A stretch of DNA of 28,431 nucleotides from Chara braunii (lineage: Eukaryota; Streptophyta; Charophyceae; Charales; Characeae): NCBI GenBank assembly GCA_003427395.1, contig BFEA01000173.1:1160632-1189062 (forward strand). The letters run 5' to 3'. The position numbers were made by a program, and so were the translations under genes. The first letter of the stretch is position 1. Every line of letters starts with the position of its first letter. Below are positions 1 to 8,362 of this stretch, piece by piece. The notes beneath the pieces are model-generated. The model saw only the letters and a program-made list of their open reading frames with translations, was not told the DNA's origin and ran no database searches.

Positions 1-297
1 ACAGCGGCCCACGTACGGTTATCACACACATACCACCATCCACTCGCAGCAGAACATTTCCATTGGACAGTCCCAGGGAACTTTCATCGCCAGCCACAAG
101 AGGCAATCAAGAAAGTCGACGAACATTGTTATTGGTTGGTGACCCAGAAAGTCGATGACCATCTCCATGGGGACCACTGGACTGCAGGGCCTGTGAGGGT
201 GGGTGGGCTTCCTGGTCAAGTACCCCATGCCGATGTCGTTAATTCTTCCGCATTGCTGTTCACACAATGTTGAGCAACTTTCCACCCAGGAGAATGG

Positions 298-403
298 CCG
301 CAAATCGAAATCAGCGGCACCTTCACTTGCTGTCCAACAATGAAGAACGACCGCAAATCGAAATCAGCGGCACCTTCACCTACTGTCCGCCAATGAAGGA
401 CGC
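298..403. repeat. 53-bp tandem duplication
   Basis: Two adjacent 53-bp units start at 298 and 351. Both begin CCGCAAATCGAAATCAGCGG and differ at only a few positions in their second halves. No coding function was recognised in the surrounding 1-480 stretch; short open frames run across it on both strands but none looks like a known protein. Confidence 0.85.
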
Positions 404-659
404 CGACACGGAATTCATGCCGCATGCCTTGAGAACAGCTTTTCCAGAGAAAGCTTCTGCTCCTGATTCCTGAAGTCATCACCACACCCGGTTCCAACCA
501 AGGGCGTACAACAAAAAAGAAACATAAACCTGTCAGTGCCATAAACGTTTTTTCTTTTTTTCTTTTTTTTGAAATCACGGCGGACGCGGCAGGTTTTGAG
601 TTCGCAAAGGCAAAAAGAAAACCCGCCGGCACTTTTGCTTCCCTTAATTTATCCATCTG

Positions 660-823
660 GGGCGTGGTCCCAGTAGCCACGAGGATCGGATTGAATGCCT
701 GAATCTGGACGTGTTTGTGCACAGGTGCAGGAAATCGAGATTGAACTGCTTTTCTGCATCTCTGCGTGAAACACATCCAGATTCAGGTATTCAATCCGAT
801 CCTTGTCGCTAGTGGGACCTCGG
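660..823 (+). mobile_element. Foldback (MITE-like) element, copy A
   Basis: The two ends are long imperfect inverted repeats. The left arm, starting GGGCGTGGTCCCAGTAGC, pairs with the right arm, whose reverse complement starts CCGAGGTCCCACTAGC. Both continue into AGGATCGGATTGAATRCCTG and then CTGAATCTGGA. The loop carries a short asymmetric centre (TTGAACTGCTTTTCTGCATC), which gives the element an orientation. It has no coding capacity. The size (164 bp) and structure fit a non-autonomous inverted-repeat transposon; I could not identify a clear target-site duplication or superfamily. Confidence 0.8.
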
Positions 824-916
824 TCCTGATCTTTTCTTTTAGCCAGCTTTGATGGGACGCTGGACCTGGTTTCCAGCACAAGCCGATATTGGGTAAGGGG
901 GGGCCAGTCTTCCGGG

Positions 917-1080
917 CCGAGGTCCCACTAGCAAAGAGGATCGGATCGAATGCCTGAATCTGGACGTGTTTTATGCAGAGATGCAGAAAAGCAGTTCAAT
1001 CTCCATTTCCTGCACCTCTCCACGAACACGTTCAGATGCAGGCATTCGATCCGACCCTCTTTGCTACTGGGACCACGCCC
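917..1080 (-). mobile_element. Foldback (MITE-like) element, copy B, inverted relative to A
   Basis: Same family and same 164-bp length as the element at 660, but its asymmetric centre reads in the opposite direction (GATGCAGAAAAGCAGTTCAA). It is therefore the reverse complement of copy A, with roughly 85-90 percent identity by eye. A 93-bp spacer separates the copies, so together they make a large imperfect palindrome across 660-1080. Ends read CCGAGGTCCCACTAGC and GGGACCACGCCC. Confidence 0.8.
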
Positions 1081-1206
1081 CCGGGTTGAGATGTGGAGGG
1101 ATTCCCGGCCTCCTTTCGCCATTTAATTAAAAAAAAAGAAAAAAGAAAAAGAAAAAGAAAACGCGCCGACACAGAAACAGGCCTCGCAAATGAGGAGATC
1201 ATTTGG

Positions 1207-1253
1207 ACCGTTGATCTTTGCTATCTACGGTGCAAGTGGGACCTAGCCCCCGG
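1207..1253 (+). repeat. Half of a GTGGGACC-ended foldback element
   Basis: The segment matches the central and right part of the element at 13361-13460: a CCGTTGATCTYNGCTATCTACGG core followed by TGCAAGTGGGACCTAGCCCC. No matching left arm is present upstream, where there is an A-rich tract at 1128-1160. It is best read as a truncated copy. Confidence 0.6.
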
Positions 1254-1268
1254 GCTGACACCGCGGCC

Positions 1269-1377
1269 GTTAGTAAGGGCCAGATCCCACTAGCCCCTAT
1301 TATTCATTTCTGACCGTTGATCTTCGTAATCGAGGGTCAAAAATGAACAATAGGGGCTAGTGGGATCTGGCCCTAAC
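1269..1377. mobile_element. Foldback (MITE-like) element, 109 bp
   Basis: Near-perfect inverted arms of about 40 bp: the left arm reads GTTAG, three extra bases, then GGGCCAGATCCCACTAGCCC, and the right arm is its reverse complement. The loop holds ACCGTTGATCTTCGTAATCGA, related to the loop of the 13361 element. The arms are much better preserved than those at 660 and 917, suggesting a more recent copy. No open frame. Confidence 0.85.
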
Positions 1378-1433
1378 TTTCATTTGCTTGTTCGAACTCG
1401 GCGCTTGGTTCATTTGCTAGTGAAAGATATACA

Positions 1434-1469
1434 ATATGATAATTATTATTATAATGATAATTATCATAT
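1434..1469. other. AT-rich perfect inverted repeat
   Basis: A 13-bp arm ATATGATAATTAT (1434-1446) pairs perfectly with 1457-1469 around a 10-nt loop. It lies in an AT-rich stretch just outside the 1269 foldback. Function unknown. Confidence 0.7.
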
Positions 1470-1607
1470 ATTGGATATCTATAGACAGGCAGCAGAAACT
1501 ACTAAGCTGGAGTCCGGTAGAGGCAGAGGGAATTTCCGGTGGAGCGGTGAAATGCGATGTTTTTTTGGCTTATTCGATACTCAACAGTGACGTCAACGAA
1601 TTCAACT

Positions 1608-1733
1608 GGACCATTTCTCGATTTACGCATCTCATCCTTGCGCAGGCTCCATGCTAATCTTTTCTTTCTCTGCATCGTTCCAATTTTACCGGATGTCAAA
1701 AAAAAACAAAAAAAAACGGATGTCCCGAAGGAC
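1608..1733 (-). pseudogene. U6 snRNA pseudogene with internal T-rich insertion
   Basis: Read on the minus strand, this begins GTCCTTCGGGACATCCG and ends AAATCGAGAAATGGTCC, the conserved 5' stem-loop and 3' region of U6, the RNA at the spliceosome's catalytic core. Three changes argue against function. After the first GACATCCG there is a T-rich insertion (about 20 nt), and GACATCCG is repeated after it, before TAAAATTGGAACGAT. The invariant ACAGAGA box reads GCAGAGA. Four extra bases separate that box from AGATTAGCATGG. No TATA box or plant upstream sequence element is evident at the expected spacing. Identification as U6-derived is secure; loss of function is inferred. Confidence 0.92.
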
Positions 1734-2002
1734 GCCATATGCTATTCATATTGAATCGACGTTACAAGTCGCAGTCGCTTACTACAGATCATCACCTGTC
1801 ATTTTCTCTGCAATCGAATACTCGGCGTACGTGGGACACATCACATCCTCTGCCCATTTTTAAATCTCCTCTGCATGGAACTGGTCACAGATCGCACTCA
1901 CGAGTTTCGTTTACGTAGGTTTTCGTTTGTCAGTTTGTTTTTGTTTGCTTTCATCTGTTTTGGTTCCTTTTCGTTCTTTTTGTTAGCGTGGTTGTTTTCT
2001 CT

Positions 2003-2137
2003 TGTTTGTTTGTTTGTTTATTTGTTTGTTTATTTGTTCGATTATCTGTTTGATTATCTGTTTGATTATTTGTTTGTTTATTTCAAATATTTGTTTGCTT
2101 ATTTGTTCGGTTATTTGTTTGTTTATATGTTGGTTTC
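2003..2137 (+). repeat. Degenerate (TTTG)n / TTTGATTATC tract
   Basis: Repeated TGTTTGTTTGTTTAT and TGTTTGATTATC units. The long hydrophobic reading frame over it is a product of the repeat and is not annotated as a gene. Together with the T-rich sequence from 1,920 it lies immediately downstream of the minus-strand gene. Confidence 0.85.
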
Positions 2138-2154
2138 TCTTTCGATTTTTTTGC

Positions 2155-5100
2155 TTAAATGTGGTGGATGTGTTGCACAATATTCATCTGCATCATTGAT
2201 TGACTGCAGACAGATTGCATGATTTGATGTACCCCACCGCCAATAAGATTTTTTTTAAAAAAAGACAATGTTGAGAATGTGCATGAAAAAAAAAAAAAAA
2301 GAACGTGGATCGACCTAATACATGCATACGATTGCAGATTTGCAACAGCAACGACAGAACCGGAAAAAAAAAGAAAAAAAGAAAGGGAAAAACAAAATTG
2401 CATCGTCATTCGAAATGGCAAACGCACCTGTTTGCTGAAGAACGAAGATTTCTTCTTCTCTCGGAAAAAAGAACACGGCGAGGTTACCTCGCCGGTGTTC
2501 ATCATGTTGATGTCATCACTGCTAGCGGACGAGTGTTCAGTACTCGTCGGGAGATTGCTGCTGAGGGTGACAGAGGACTCCCCGGCGGGGTACTCTCTCT
2601 CCCTTCTCCCAACCGCCACCATAGCAATCTCCTTTGTCATAACACCACCACCATCGAGTTGATCGCTGCAGCGATTTCCAGTGGAGACAGCCGAATCAGC
2701 GGTGATGGATGACCTCTCCTTCTCCTTGGGATGACCATGGCCTCTGGACCGCCTCCTCTCCTCTTCCTCCTCCGTCATGACAAGTTTCATCAGCTTCGTT
2801 TCGGTGGAGCCATTAGCGATACCCCAAATGAGCAGCACGAGCGACAAAGAAGCAGTCAGCGTCCACGTGGCAACATCTCCCCACAGTCCAGGGTACGTCT
2901 GAGCAAGATCGCTGTCGGGATCGCGATGACGACGACCGATCAAAGCTCCTCTTTCGTCTCCGGATGGCCGAGGAATACCATCTGTTTCTTCCTCTCCTTG
3001 ATCTCCACCAAACGCATGTGCACTCCCAAAGCCATCAGGAGAGCTAGGGACACCACTCCCACTCCCACTGCGAGTGGCATCATCCCGAACGCCCAAGCCA
3101 TCAACGGTCCAGATAGAAACCCAGTCGACGAACTCATCTTCCTCGTGATCGACGATCATCTCCTCTTCACTCACCAGCAGGTATTCATCAGACAGAGCAC
3201 TAACAGACGCTGACGGGGGACGGAGACCAAGTCGATCGATCTCGCCTGCATCGAGTTTGCGAACGAAGGCAGACGAACTCCACACACCACCCATCTCCTC
3301 CTCTTCAACGGTCGGGTAAAACGCCTCTTCCTCCCACTTGACTACTCCTGCTGCGTCGTAATCGTACCGAGCAGCAGCAGCGAATGCCGCAGAGCTTTCC
3401 CAATCATCGGCATCGAGTTCAATCACCCCAACAATGGTTCCGTTATCCTCGTCATCGCCGCCGTTAACGACAACGCCGTCTTCCGTTACAGAGGACGCCT
3501 CTGGTGTTTGCATGGCCGCCAGCTTTGCAGGACTAATAACCACCTCTCCTGCAGACGAATCAGAACCATAAGCACGACCACGTTCATGTCTCCGTGGGGA
3601 TGACGTCGCGCTCAATTCTTGCTCGATGACGGAGGACGACGGGACGAGCACAATGTCATCATCCTCTGCCGAGGAGCTGAGAAGCTGGTCAGCATCTTTT
3701 GCGGGCCGTACGATGTCCAGCATCGACGACGACGGCGTCGTCGAAGCAGAGGACAACATGTACGCACCGCCTTCATCATCGTCATTGTTAGAGAGCAAGT
3801 ACCGATCATCATGATAATCATGTGAACGACTGCGTTCCTCGAAAAGAACGTATTGCGACTGCGACTGCGACGACTGCAACTGCGACTGCGACTCGACCTC
3901 AGCCACACTCCTGTCTGTCCACAGAGGGTCATCTCTCACAGCATCCACAAGTTTGTAGTCCGGGCCATTCGTCGCGTCGTCCGCCATATCTACAGAATAG
4001 ACAAGTTGGACATCGTCGAGATGCCCATGAGCGGAATTGAACTCGTTATCCTCCCCGTGTCCGTGCTCGCTGTCATCCTCCCACTTCGACTCTGTCTCCT
4101 CCACTTTTCTATCCCCTTTGACGAGAGCCGACGAATAGAGGAAGGTGACTGGAGTCTCAGCGAAAGGATCTGGGAGAGACGACTGCTGCTCAAACCACAT
4201 CCGTCGGATCTCCACGGCATCATCTTTTTCCCACCACTGGATAGAACTCTGCGACGCCTCCAACTTCGCCGCTATCATTAGAGAAGACGCGGTTCCATCT
4301 CCTGCAGACGGGATAGGAGACATGGCCATCAACCCATTGCCTGTGTCCTTGGGTGGCTCCACATTCGCATCACCAGCCATGGACGAACACGAACGATGGG
4401 AGCCTACTATTTCCAAATTAGGCAAGCGAGGCATTGAACCTGGTCCGATGATGACACCAAGTACGACAGCGATGAGGGCAATGAGACACAAATGCAGCGC
4501 TCGACGATCGACTTGCAACCCGCGTCTGACGGGCAGAGCCGCCAGGACAAAACCCAGCCACGACGTTGCCTCCACATCAGCAATCGAATAATAACAGCGG
4601 CGATTCTCTGTCCATCCCCTCCACATGGACGCAAGATGCTCTATCTTCCTCCCTCCCTTCTGCTTCTGATGCTTCCGATACCCAGCGAAATCGGTTGAAG
4701 GAGACATAGTTGATGCGCCCATTTGGTTGTCCTCCTCCCCGTCCTCGTCCTCGCGCAGACGACTCTGCTCCATCCCCCCGCGCGACCACCAGCCGCCAAA
4801 TCCATGACGCCCGTCTCCGATCTCACCCTTACGTAATCCTTTTTCTGGTCCAGTACTGGTCTGATCACCATCATCGAGGCGCAATCGTCGTTTGCTGGTG
4901 AAGAAACCGGAGAAAGGCACTCCTGCACCCGCAACGCCATCAGTCGACGAAGGAAGAACATGAGCAGGGTCTGCGTGAGCGGAAGAGGAGGGGGGGTCCT
5001 TCAGCCAGTCAATGAAGCTGTGTCCGCCATATCCAGGATTATCAGACCTAGAAGGAGTAGAACATGCTGGACCGACGACATCACCTGCTGCAGGCGTAAA

Positions 5101-6147
5101 CAGCGGAGCCGAGGATCGTACACCGCTGAAGCTCGACTGCCGCTGACGGTACATGCTGGAACGCGAAAAGGAATCGGCAGAACGTAATCCACCAAGGAAG
5201 TCCGCCCTCCCGTGATCGGGCCAATGGGCGGCGGGCTCAGCTCCCGCAATCTCGAAATCACCTCCACACGAAGGAGCTCTCCTATGTTGCCGCCGCTGTT
5301 GTCGCGTTTTACAAGCACTGGAAGGAGGAGAGACGGCCTCCGATCTCACGACGCCAAGTTCTTTGATGACACCTCCACATGGTCTGGCGGAATACATTTC
5401 TTCGTCAGAATTGTCGGCGAGGACTCGATCGTTTGTCCAGTCGAAGGAAATCGACCTGCAAACTCTCAGAGGCGACGAGGAAAATGAATCGTCTTTCCTC
5501 CCTCCTCCCCCTCCTGCTCCCACCATACACCCCCTCGCCGCCGTCCTTGCAGCACGCCTCGCTCTGTCTGACCTGGTCCCCGCCAACGAAAACGGCATCA
5601 AGTCCACGCTTTCTGGAGTGAGAGCGCGATCTTGTTGACTGCAGCCCCCACTGCCACCACCGCCTTGTTGGACCTCCTCCGGATCCCGATCTGCGCCGCC
5701 GCGATCCCGGCCGTCGTATGGGGACGACGGGCACGAAAACACGGGACGCTCGTCGAACCCGCCGCCCCACGAACACGAACGCGATGGCGTTGACGTCACC
5801 GACTTTTGTTGATACTTTCGTCGCGCCGCTGCCGGGGAGATGGGATTACCGCTGTAGGTTCTCGCGGAGCCGGCCGCCAGATTCTCACTGCCAAAGGGGC
5901 GAGGATGAGGAGAGAGAGAACCACCCACCTCCCTGGCGAGGCTCCTCGTCACTCGACGACAAGAGTAGTCCTGCTGCAGCTGTATTATTGGCTCGGAAAT
6001 CGTGCTTGCCGCCGCCTCCCCCCCCCACACCGAATGGTCCATCGAATTCAATACATCTTGCTTAAGGGACAGAGGCTCGCGGTGGTGGGGAGTACCGTGA
6101 GTCTGCTGCTGCCGATGATCACCTGCAATCGAGGAAGATCGCCCCAT
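2155..6147 (-). CDS. Large Ser-rich acidic protein with two predicted membrane segments
   Basis: An uninterrupted minus-strand frame of about 1,330 codons. The frame extends two codons further to a GTG, but the first ATG is at 6147. Order of features: residues 1-540 Ser/Arg/Gly-rich, probably disordered (with RRAARTAARG near 200); a hydrophobic segment HLCLIALIAVVLGVIIGPG near 553-571; an acidic, Ser-rich region of about 520 residues containing a Gln/Ser run near 755 and EEEE, DDDE and EEDE clusters; a second hydrophobic segment WTLTASLSLVLLIWGIANGS near 1094-1113; then a basic tail. The final ~80 residues come from T-rich sequence and may be intron or UTR. Good splice-donor matches on the minus strand lie after 2488 (GAG|GTAACC) and 2428 (CAG|GTGCGT). 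Length and composition make it coding. I do not recognise the family, and any membrane location is inferred. Confidence 0.75.
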   Translation of the reverse strand: MGRSSSIAGDHRQQQTHGTPHHREPLSLKQDVLNSMDHSVWGGEAAASTISEPIIQLQQDYSCRRVTRSLAREVGGSLSPHPRPFGSENLAAGSARTYSGNPISPAAARRKYQQKSVTSTPSRSCSWGGGFDERPVFSCPSSPYDGRDRGGADRDPEEVQQGGGGSGGCSQQDRALTPESVDLMPFSLAGTRSDRARRAARTAARGCMVGAGGGGGRKDDSFSSSPLRVCRSISFDWTNDRVLADNSDEEMYSARPCGGVIKELGVVRSEAVSPPSSACKTRQQRRQHRRAPSCGGDFEIAGAEPAAHWPDHGRADFLGGLRSADSFSRSSMYRQRQSSFSGVRSSAPLFTPAAGDVVGPACSTPSRSDNPGYGGHSFIDWLKDPPSSSAHADPAHVLPSSTDGVAGAGVPFSGFFTSKRRLRLDDGDQTSTGPEKGLRKGEIGDGRHGFGGWWSRGGMEQSRLREDEDGEEDNQMGASTMSPSTDFAGYRKHQKQKGGRKIEHLASMWRGWTENRRCYYSIADVEATSWLGFVLAALPVRRGLQVDRRALHLCLIALIAVVLGVIIGPGSMPRLPNLEIVGSHRSCSSMAGDANVEPPKDTGNGLMAMSPIPSAGDGTASSLMIAAKLEASQSSIQWWEKDDAVEIRRMWFEQQSSLPDPFAETPVTFLYSSALVKGDRKVEETESKWEDDSEHGHGEDNEFNSAHGHLDDVQLVYSVDMADDATNGPDYKLVDAVRDDPLWTDRSVAEVESQSQLQSSQSQSQYVLFEERSRSHDYHDDRYLLSNNDDDEGGAYMLSSASTTPSSSMLDIVRPAKDADQLLSSSAEDDDIVLVPSSSVIEQELSATSSPRRHERGRAYGSDSSAGEVVISPAKLAAMQTPEASSVTEDGVVVNGGDDEDNGTIVGVIELDADDWESSAAFAAAARYDYDAAGVVKWEEEAFYPTVEEEEMGGVWSSSAFVRKLDAGEIDRLGLRPPSASVSALSDEYLLVSEEEMIVDHEEDEFVDWVSIWTVDGLGVRDDATRSGSGSGVPSSPDGFGSAHAFGGDQGEEETDGIPRPSGDERGALIGRRHRDPDSDLAQTYPGLWGDVATWTLTASLSLVLLIWGIANGSTETKLMKLVMTEEEEERRRSRGHGHPKEKERSSITADSAVSTGNRCSDQLDGGGVMTKEIAMVAVGRREREYPAGESSVTLSSNLPTSTEHSSASSDDINMMNTGEVTSPCSFFREKKKSSFFSKQVRLPFRMTMQFCFSLSFFLFFSGSVVAVANLQSYACIRSIHVLFFFFSCTFSTLSFFKKNLIGGGVHQIMQSVCSQSMMQMNIVQHIHHI
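2475..2499. other. Palindrome over a candidate splice donor
   Basis: CGGCGAGGT and ACCTCGCCG form a perfect 9-bp inverted repeat with a single central base. The candidate donor GAG|GTAACC of the minus-strand gene lies within it, so a hairpin could hide or expose that site in the RNA. The structure is seen; a regulatory role is speculation. Confidence 0.45.
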
Positions 6148-6712
6148 CCTCACCGTCGATCGGATCTGCGTTCATCGAAAGAATGACCGGCGGCGGCCAC
6201 ACGTGGCAAGCAAGCACATGGGGAGAAGAGAGGAAGACAGGCGCCATCATAAGATCACACTCCGTAAGATGCCAGCGAATGAAAACACAGGAGCGATAGA
6301 AAGAAACAGTCAAGCGAAGATCACTTCACAACTCGGCGCGAAGACGGCGAACGACAGACGAAGCAATAGAAGGAATGGTGAACGACAGAAGAAGCCATAG
6401 ACTCTGCTTCTCACGCATATGCTTCAACAAACAATAGACATCATTACATCTCCGCATGCAGTTGTCGGTAGAAAAAAACGCGCACAAGAAAAAAACATCC
6501 ACAATCTCCGACGCGCTGCGGTCGGGCTGCGCTCCTGGCAATAGAATGGAAAGAAGATAGAAGGTAATGTGTACAGACCGCAAGCGAGGTGCAATTGGGA
6601 AAAGCACCCCCTTCCATGCTGGGAACCAGGAGTCAAATTAACGATCACGGGCAGGCAGGGATGCAATATTGGCAACATATACGTTAGATAAGTCGGCAAC
6701 GGGCATTTTGAG
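6148..6712. other. Upstream region of the minus-strand gene, no feature recognised
   Basis: This should hold the promoter and 5' UTR of the gene starting at 6147. A separate short minus-strand frame from 6313 overlaps the start and could be an upstream ORF or an exon. No clear TATA box, tRNA or known motif was found. Confidence 0.4.
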
Positions 6713-6826
6713 TACCGTCTTCGCCCGAATACAACGACGCACACTCACGCTGCATGGACGCAAGCAAACTTGCGGGTCCGATGCAGCCATGATGAGGGTG
6801 CATTGTGTTCGCGTGAAGGCGCTCGA
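6713..6826. mobile_element. Diverged foldback of the GAATACAACG family
   Basis: Left arm TACCGTCTTCGCCCGAATAC, right arm GTGCATTGTGTTCGCGTGAA. The arms pair imperfectly, with a distinct centre. It is the first of a cluster of related elements at 6.7-7.45 kb. Further half-copies lie at about 6920-6960 and 7080-7125. Confidence 0.5.
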
Positions 6827-6966
6827 TGTCGAGGGCGATGGATTGATTGCCACGCAAGCAGAGCAGCGCGAGTAATGATGTCGGTAGACCAGATAAGTCA
6901 GCAGGGGCAAATCGATCTACTTACTGTATTCCCTCGAATACAACGCATCCTCACCCTCCATGCATG

Positions 6967-7071
6967 CTACCTTCTTCACCCGAATACAACGTACGGACAT
7001 TATAGCTGTACTTGGGGTATCTTTCCGTCCAAATACAGACAATAACGACGGTATTCGGGTGAGGAAAGTAG
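6967..7071. mobile_element. Foldback element, GAATACAACG family, copy 1
   Basis: Ends CTACCTTCTTCACCCGAATA and its inverted partner TATTCGGGTGAGGAAAGTAG. The inner part carries TACGGACATTATAGCTGTA. The 105-bp element is almost a full hairpin and has no coding capacity. Confidence 0.8.
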
Positions 7072-7156
7072 CAATCTGCCCCTACCGAATATAGCCGGCA
7101 TGATGGTGCGTTGTGTCGGGGGCAAGACCAGGGTAAAGAAACCGATGCCCATGCCC

Positions 7157-7265
7157 ACCGTATTCACCCAAATACAACCTAGTGTCATTGTACCTCTATT
7201 TGGGGCATCTTTCAATCTAGATACAGCAATAACGACAGTACGTTGTATTCGGGTGAAGACGGTAG
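7157..7265. mobile_element. Foldback element, GAATACAACG family, copy 2
   Basis: Left arm CACCCAAATACAACCTAGTG, right arm CGTTGTATTCGGGTGAAGAC followed by GGTAG. The centre TTTGGGGCATCTTTCAATCT is shared with the copy at 9808. The left arm is more mutated than the right. Confidence 0.75.
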
Positions 7266-7329
7266 CAAGTCAAACATAGCAGCCAGCGCTTGGTTGTTCG
7301 CAGACCAAAGCGAACACAAACAAAACCCC

Positions 7330-7441
7330 TACAACCTTCTTCCCCCTAATACAACGTACGGTCATTATAGCTGTATGTAGACTGAAACATACCGCAAATA
7401 CAGCAATAGTCACCGATCGTTGTATTCGGGGAAGAAGGTAG
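7330..7441. mobile_element. Foldback element, GAATACAACG family, copy 3
   Basis: Outer arms CCTTCTTCCCCCTAATACAA and TTGTATTCGGGGAAGAAGG pair over about 25 bp. The core is rearranged relative to the other copies (GTAGACTGAAACATACCGCA), as if part of it were inverted. Confidence 0.8.
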
Positions 7442-7819
7442 TACAACGTCACGCGTTCGAAACTTGTTCCGACTTAANAAAAAAAAAAAAAAAAAAACTT
7501 GTTGCTACGGCCCCCGACTGTCAACAGACAAGGACCGAGTATTTATGAAGTGGGAGAACGTCGAAACTCATCAATTCATGGAATCATACCGAAAAATATC
7601 AACGATAACAAAATCGTAATAGCGATAATCATGTGGTGTTCTGATAAATTTTGTTAATATAATATTAAATTACAAACAATAAATATATGAACATATATTT
7701 CCGCATCGAGGGGTTGCTCCCATTTTTCGAAACGTACTGTAATATTGCATTCAGGTAATCATCAGAACGCTGAAATATTTAACAGGAAAAGAAAAAGAAA
7801 AAAACGCAGTACTGGTAGG
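7442..7819. other. AT-rich stretch with an N in a poly-A run
   Basis: No gene is seen. A poly-A run begins at 7476 and has an ambiguous base at 7478. The sequence beyond is AT-rich (7,560-7,800) with no clear repeat. Confidence 0.6.
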
Positions 7820-8119
7820 GTGCAAACCTAGGCTACCAGAGTGACCCGCCGGGACCACTTGCCCGGCCAGGCCAAAAGCAATAAAAATAATAAAAATAAC
7901 AATAAAATATTTTTGAACTTAATTTTTTATTTGCAATTCGGTGAATAATTTGGATGTGACCCTGAGGCAAAAGTTGTTCAGTTTATTTTTTCTCCATAAC
8001 ATAATATTTTTCAGAGTTTTTCGAATTTTTTTTTTTTATTGGCTGGGACCCTCTTTGGCCCTTGCGCCGCCGGGCCGCAAGGTGACCCGGGCGGCCCGGC
8101 TGGTAGCCTAGGTGCGAAC
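7820..8119. mobile_element. 300-bp element with GC-rich inverted ends and AT-rich core
   Basis: The left end GCAAACCTAGGCTACCAG pairs with the right end, whose reverse complement is CGCACCTAGGCTACCAG. The arms continue imperfectly for about 60 bp through GTGACCCGSC and CCCGG motifs to GGCCAAA. The roughly 160-bp core is strongly AT-rich. The contrast between arms and core, and the absence of an open frame, fit a non-autonomous inverted-repeat transposon of a family separate from the neighbours. Confidence 0.75.
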
Positions 8120-8271
8120 GGGAAAGAGCTTCGAAGGAAAGATCACATCAACAGAGAGTTAAGAAATTAAAACAAAATCATAGAAAACGACATAGCGACG
8201 CCACTCATTCCTTATTGATTTAACGTTTCCTTACAAAGAGAGACGAGCCAAACTGGCCAAGCTCAGTTGAT

Positions 8272-8362
8272 GCTTGAAAAAGAGATTGATTTTGCCGTGC
8301 TTGAAAAACAGATTGATTTTGCCAATTGGAGCTTGAAAAAGAGATTGATTTTGCCAATTGGA
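8272..8362 (+). repeat. Three-unit tandem repeat (27/32/32 bp)
   Basis: Units starting GCTTGAAAAAGAGATTGATT at 8272, 8299 and 8331. The first lacks the AATTGGA tail of the other two. The third is followed by TCCAATT-like sequence reading into unique DNA. Confidence 0.85.

Noticed and set aside
1875-2222. Hydrophobic Phe/Leu-rich frame resembling a membrane protein
   Set aside because: It reads through the degenerate (TTTG)n tract, and its opposite strand is equally open.
4641-5776. Several overlapping plus- and minus-strand frames of about 100 codons
   Set aside because: They are shadows of the large minus-strand gene in its GC-rich part.
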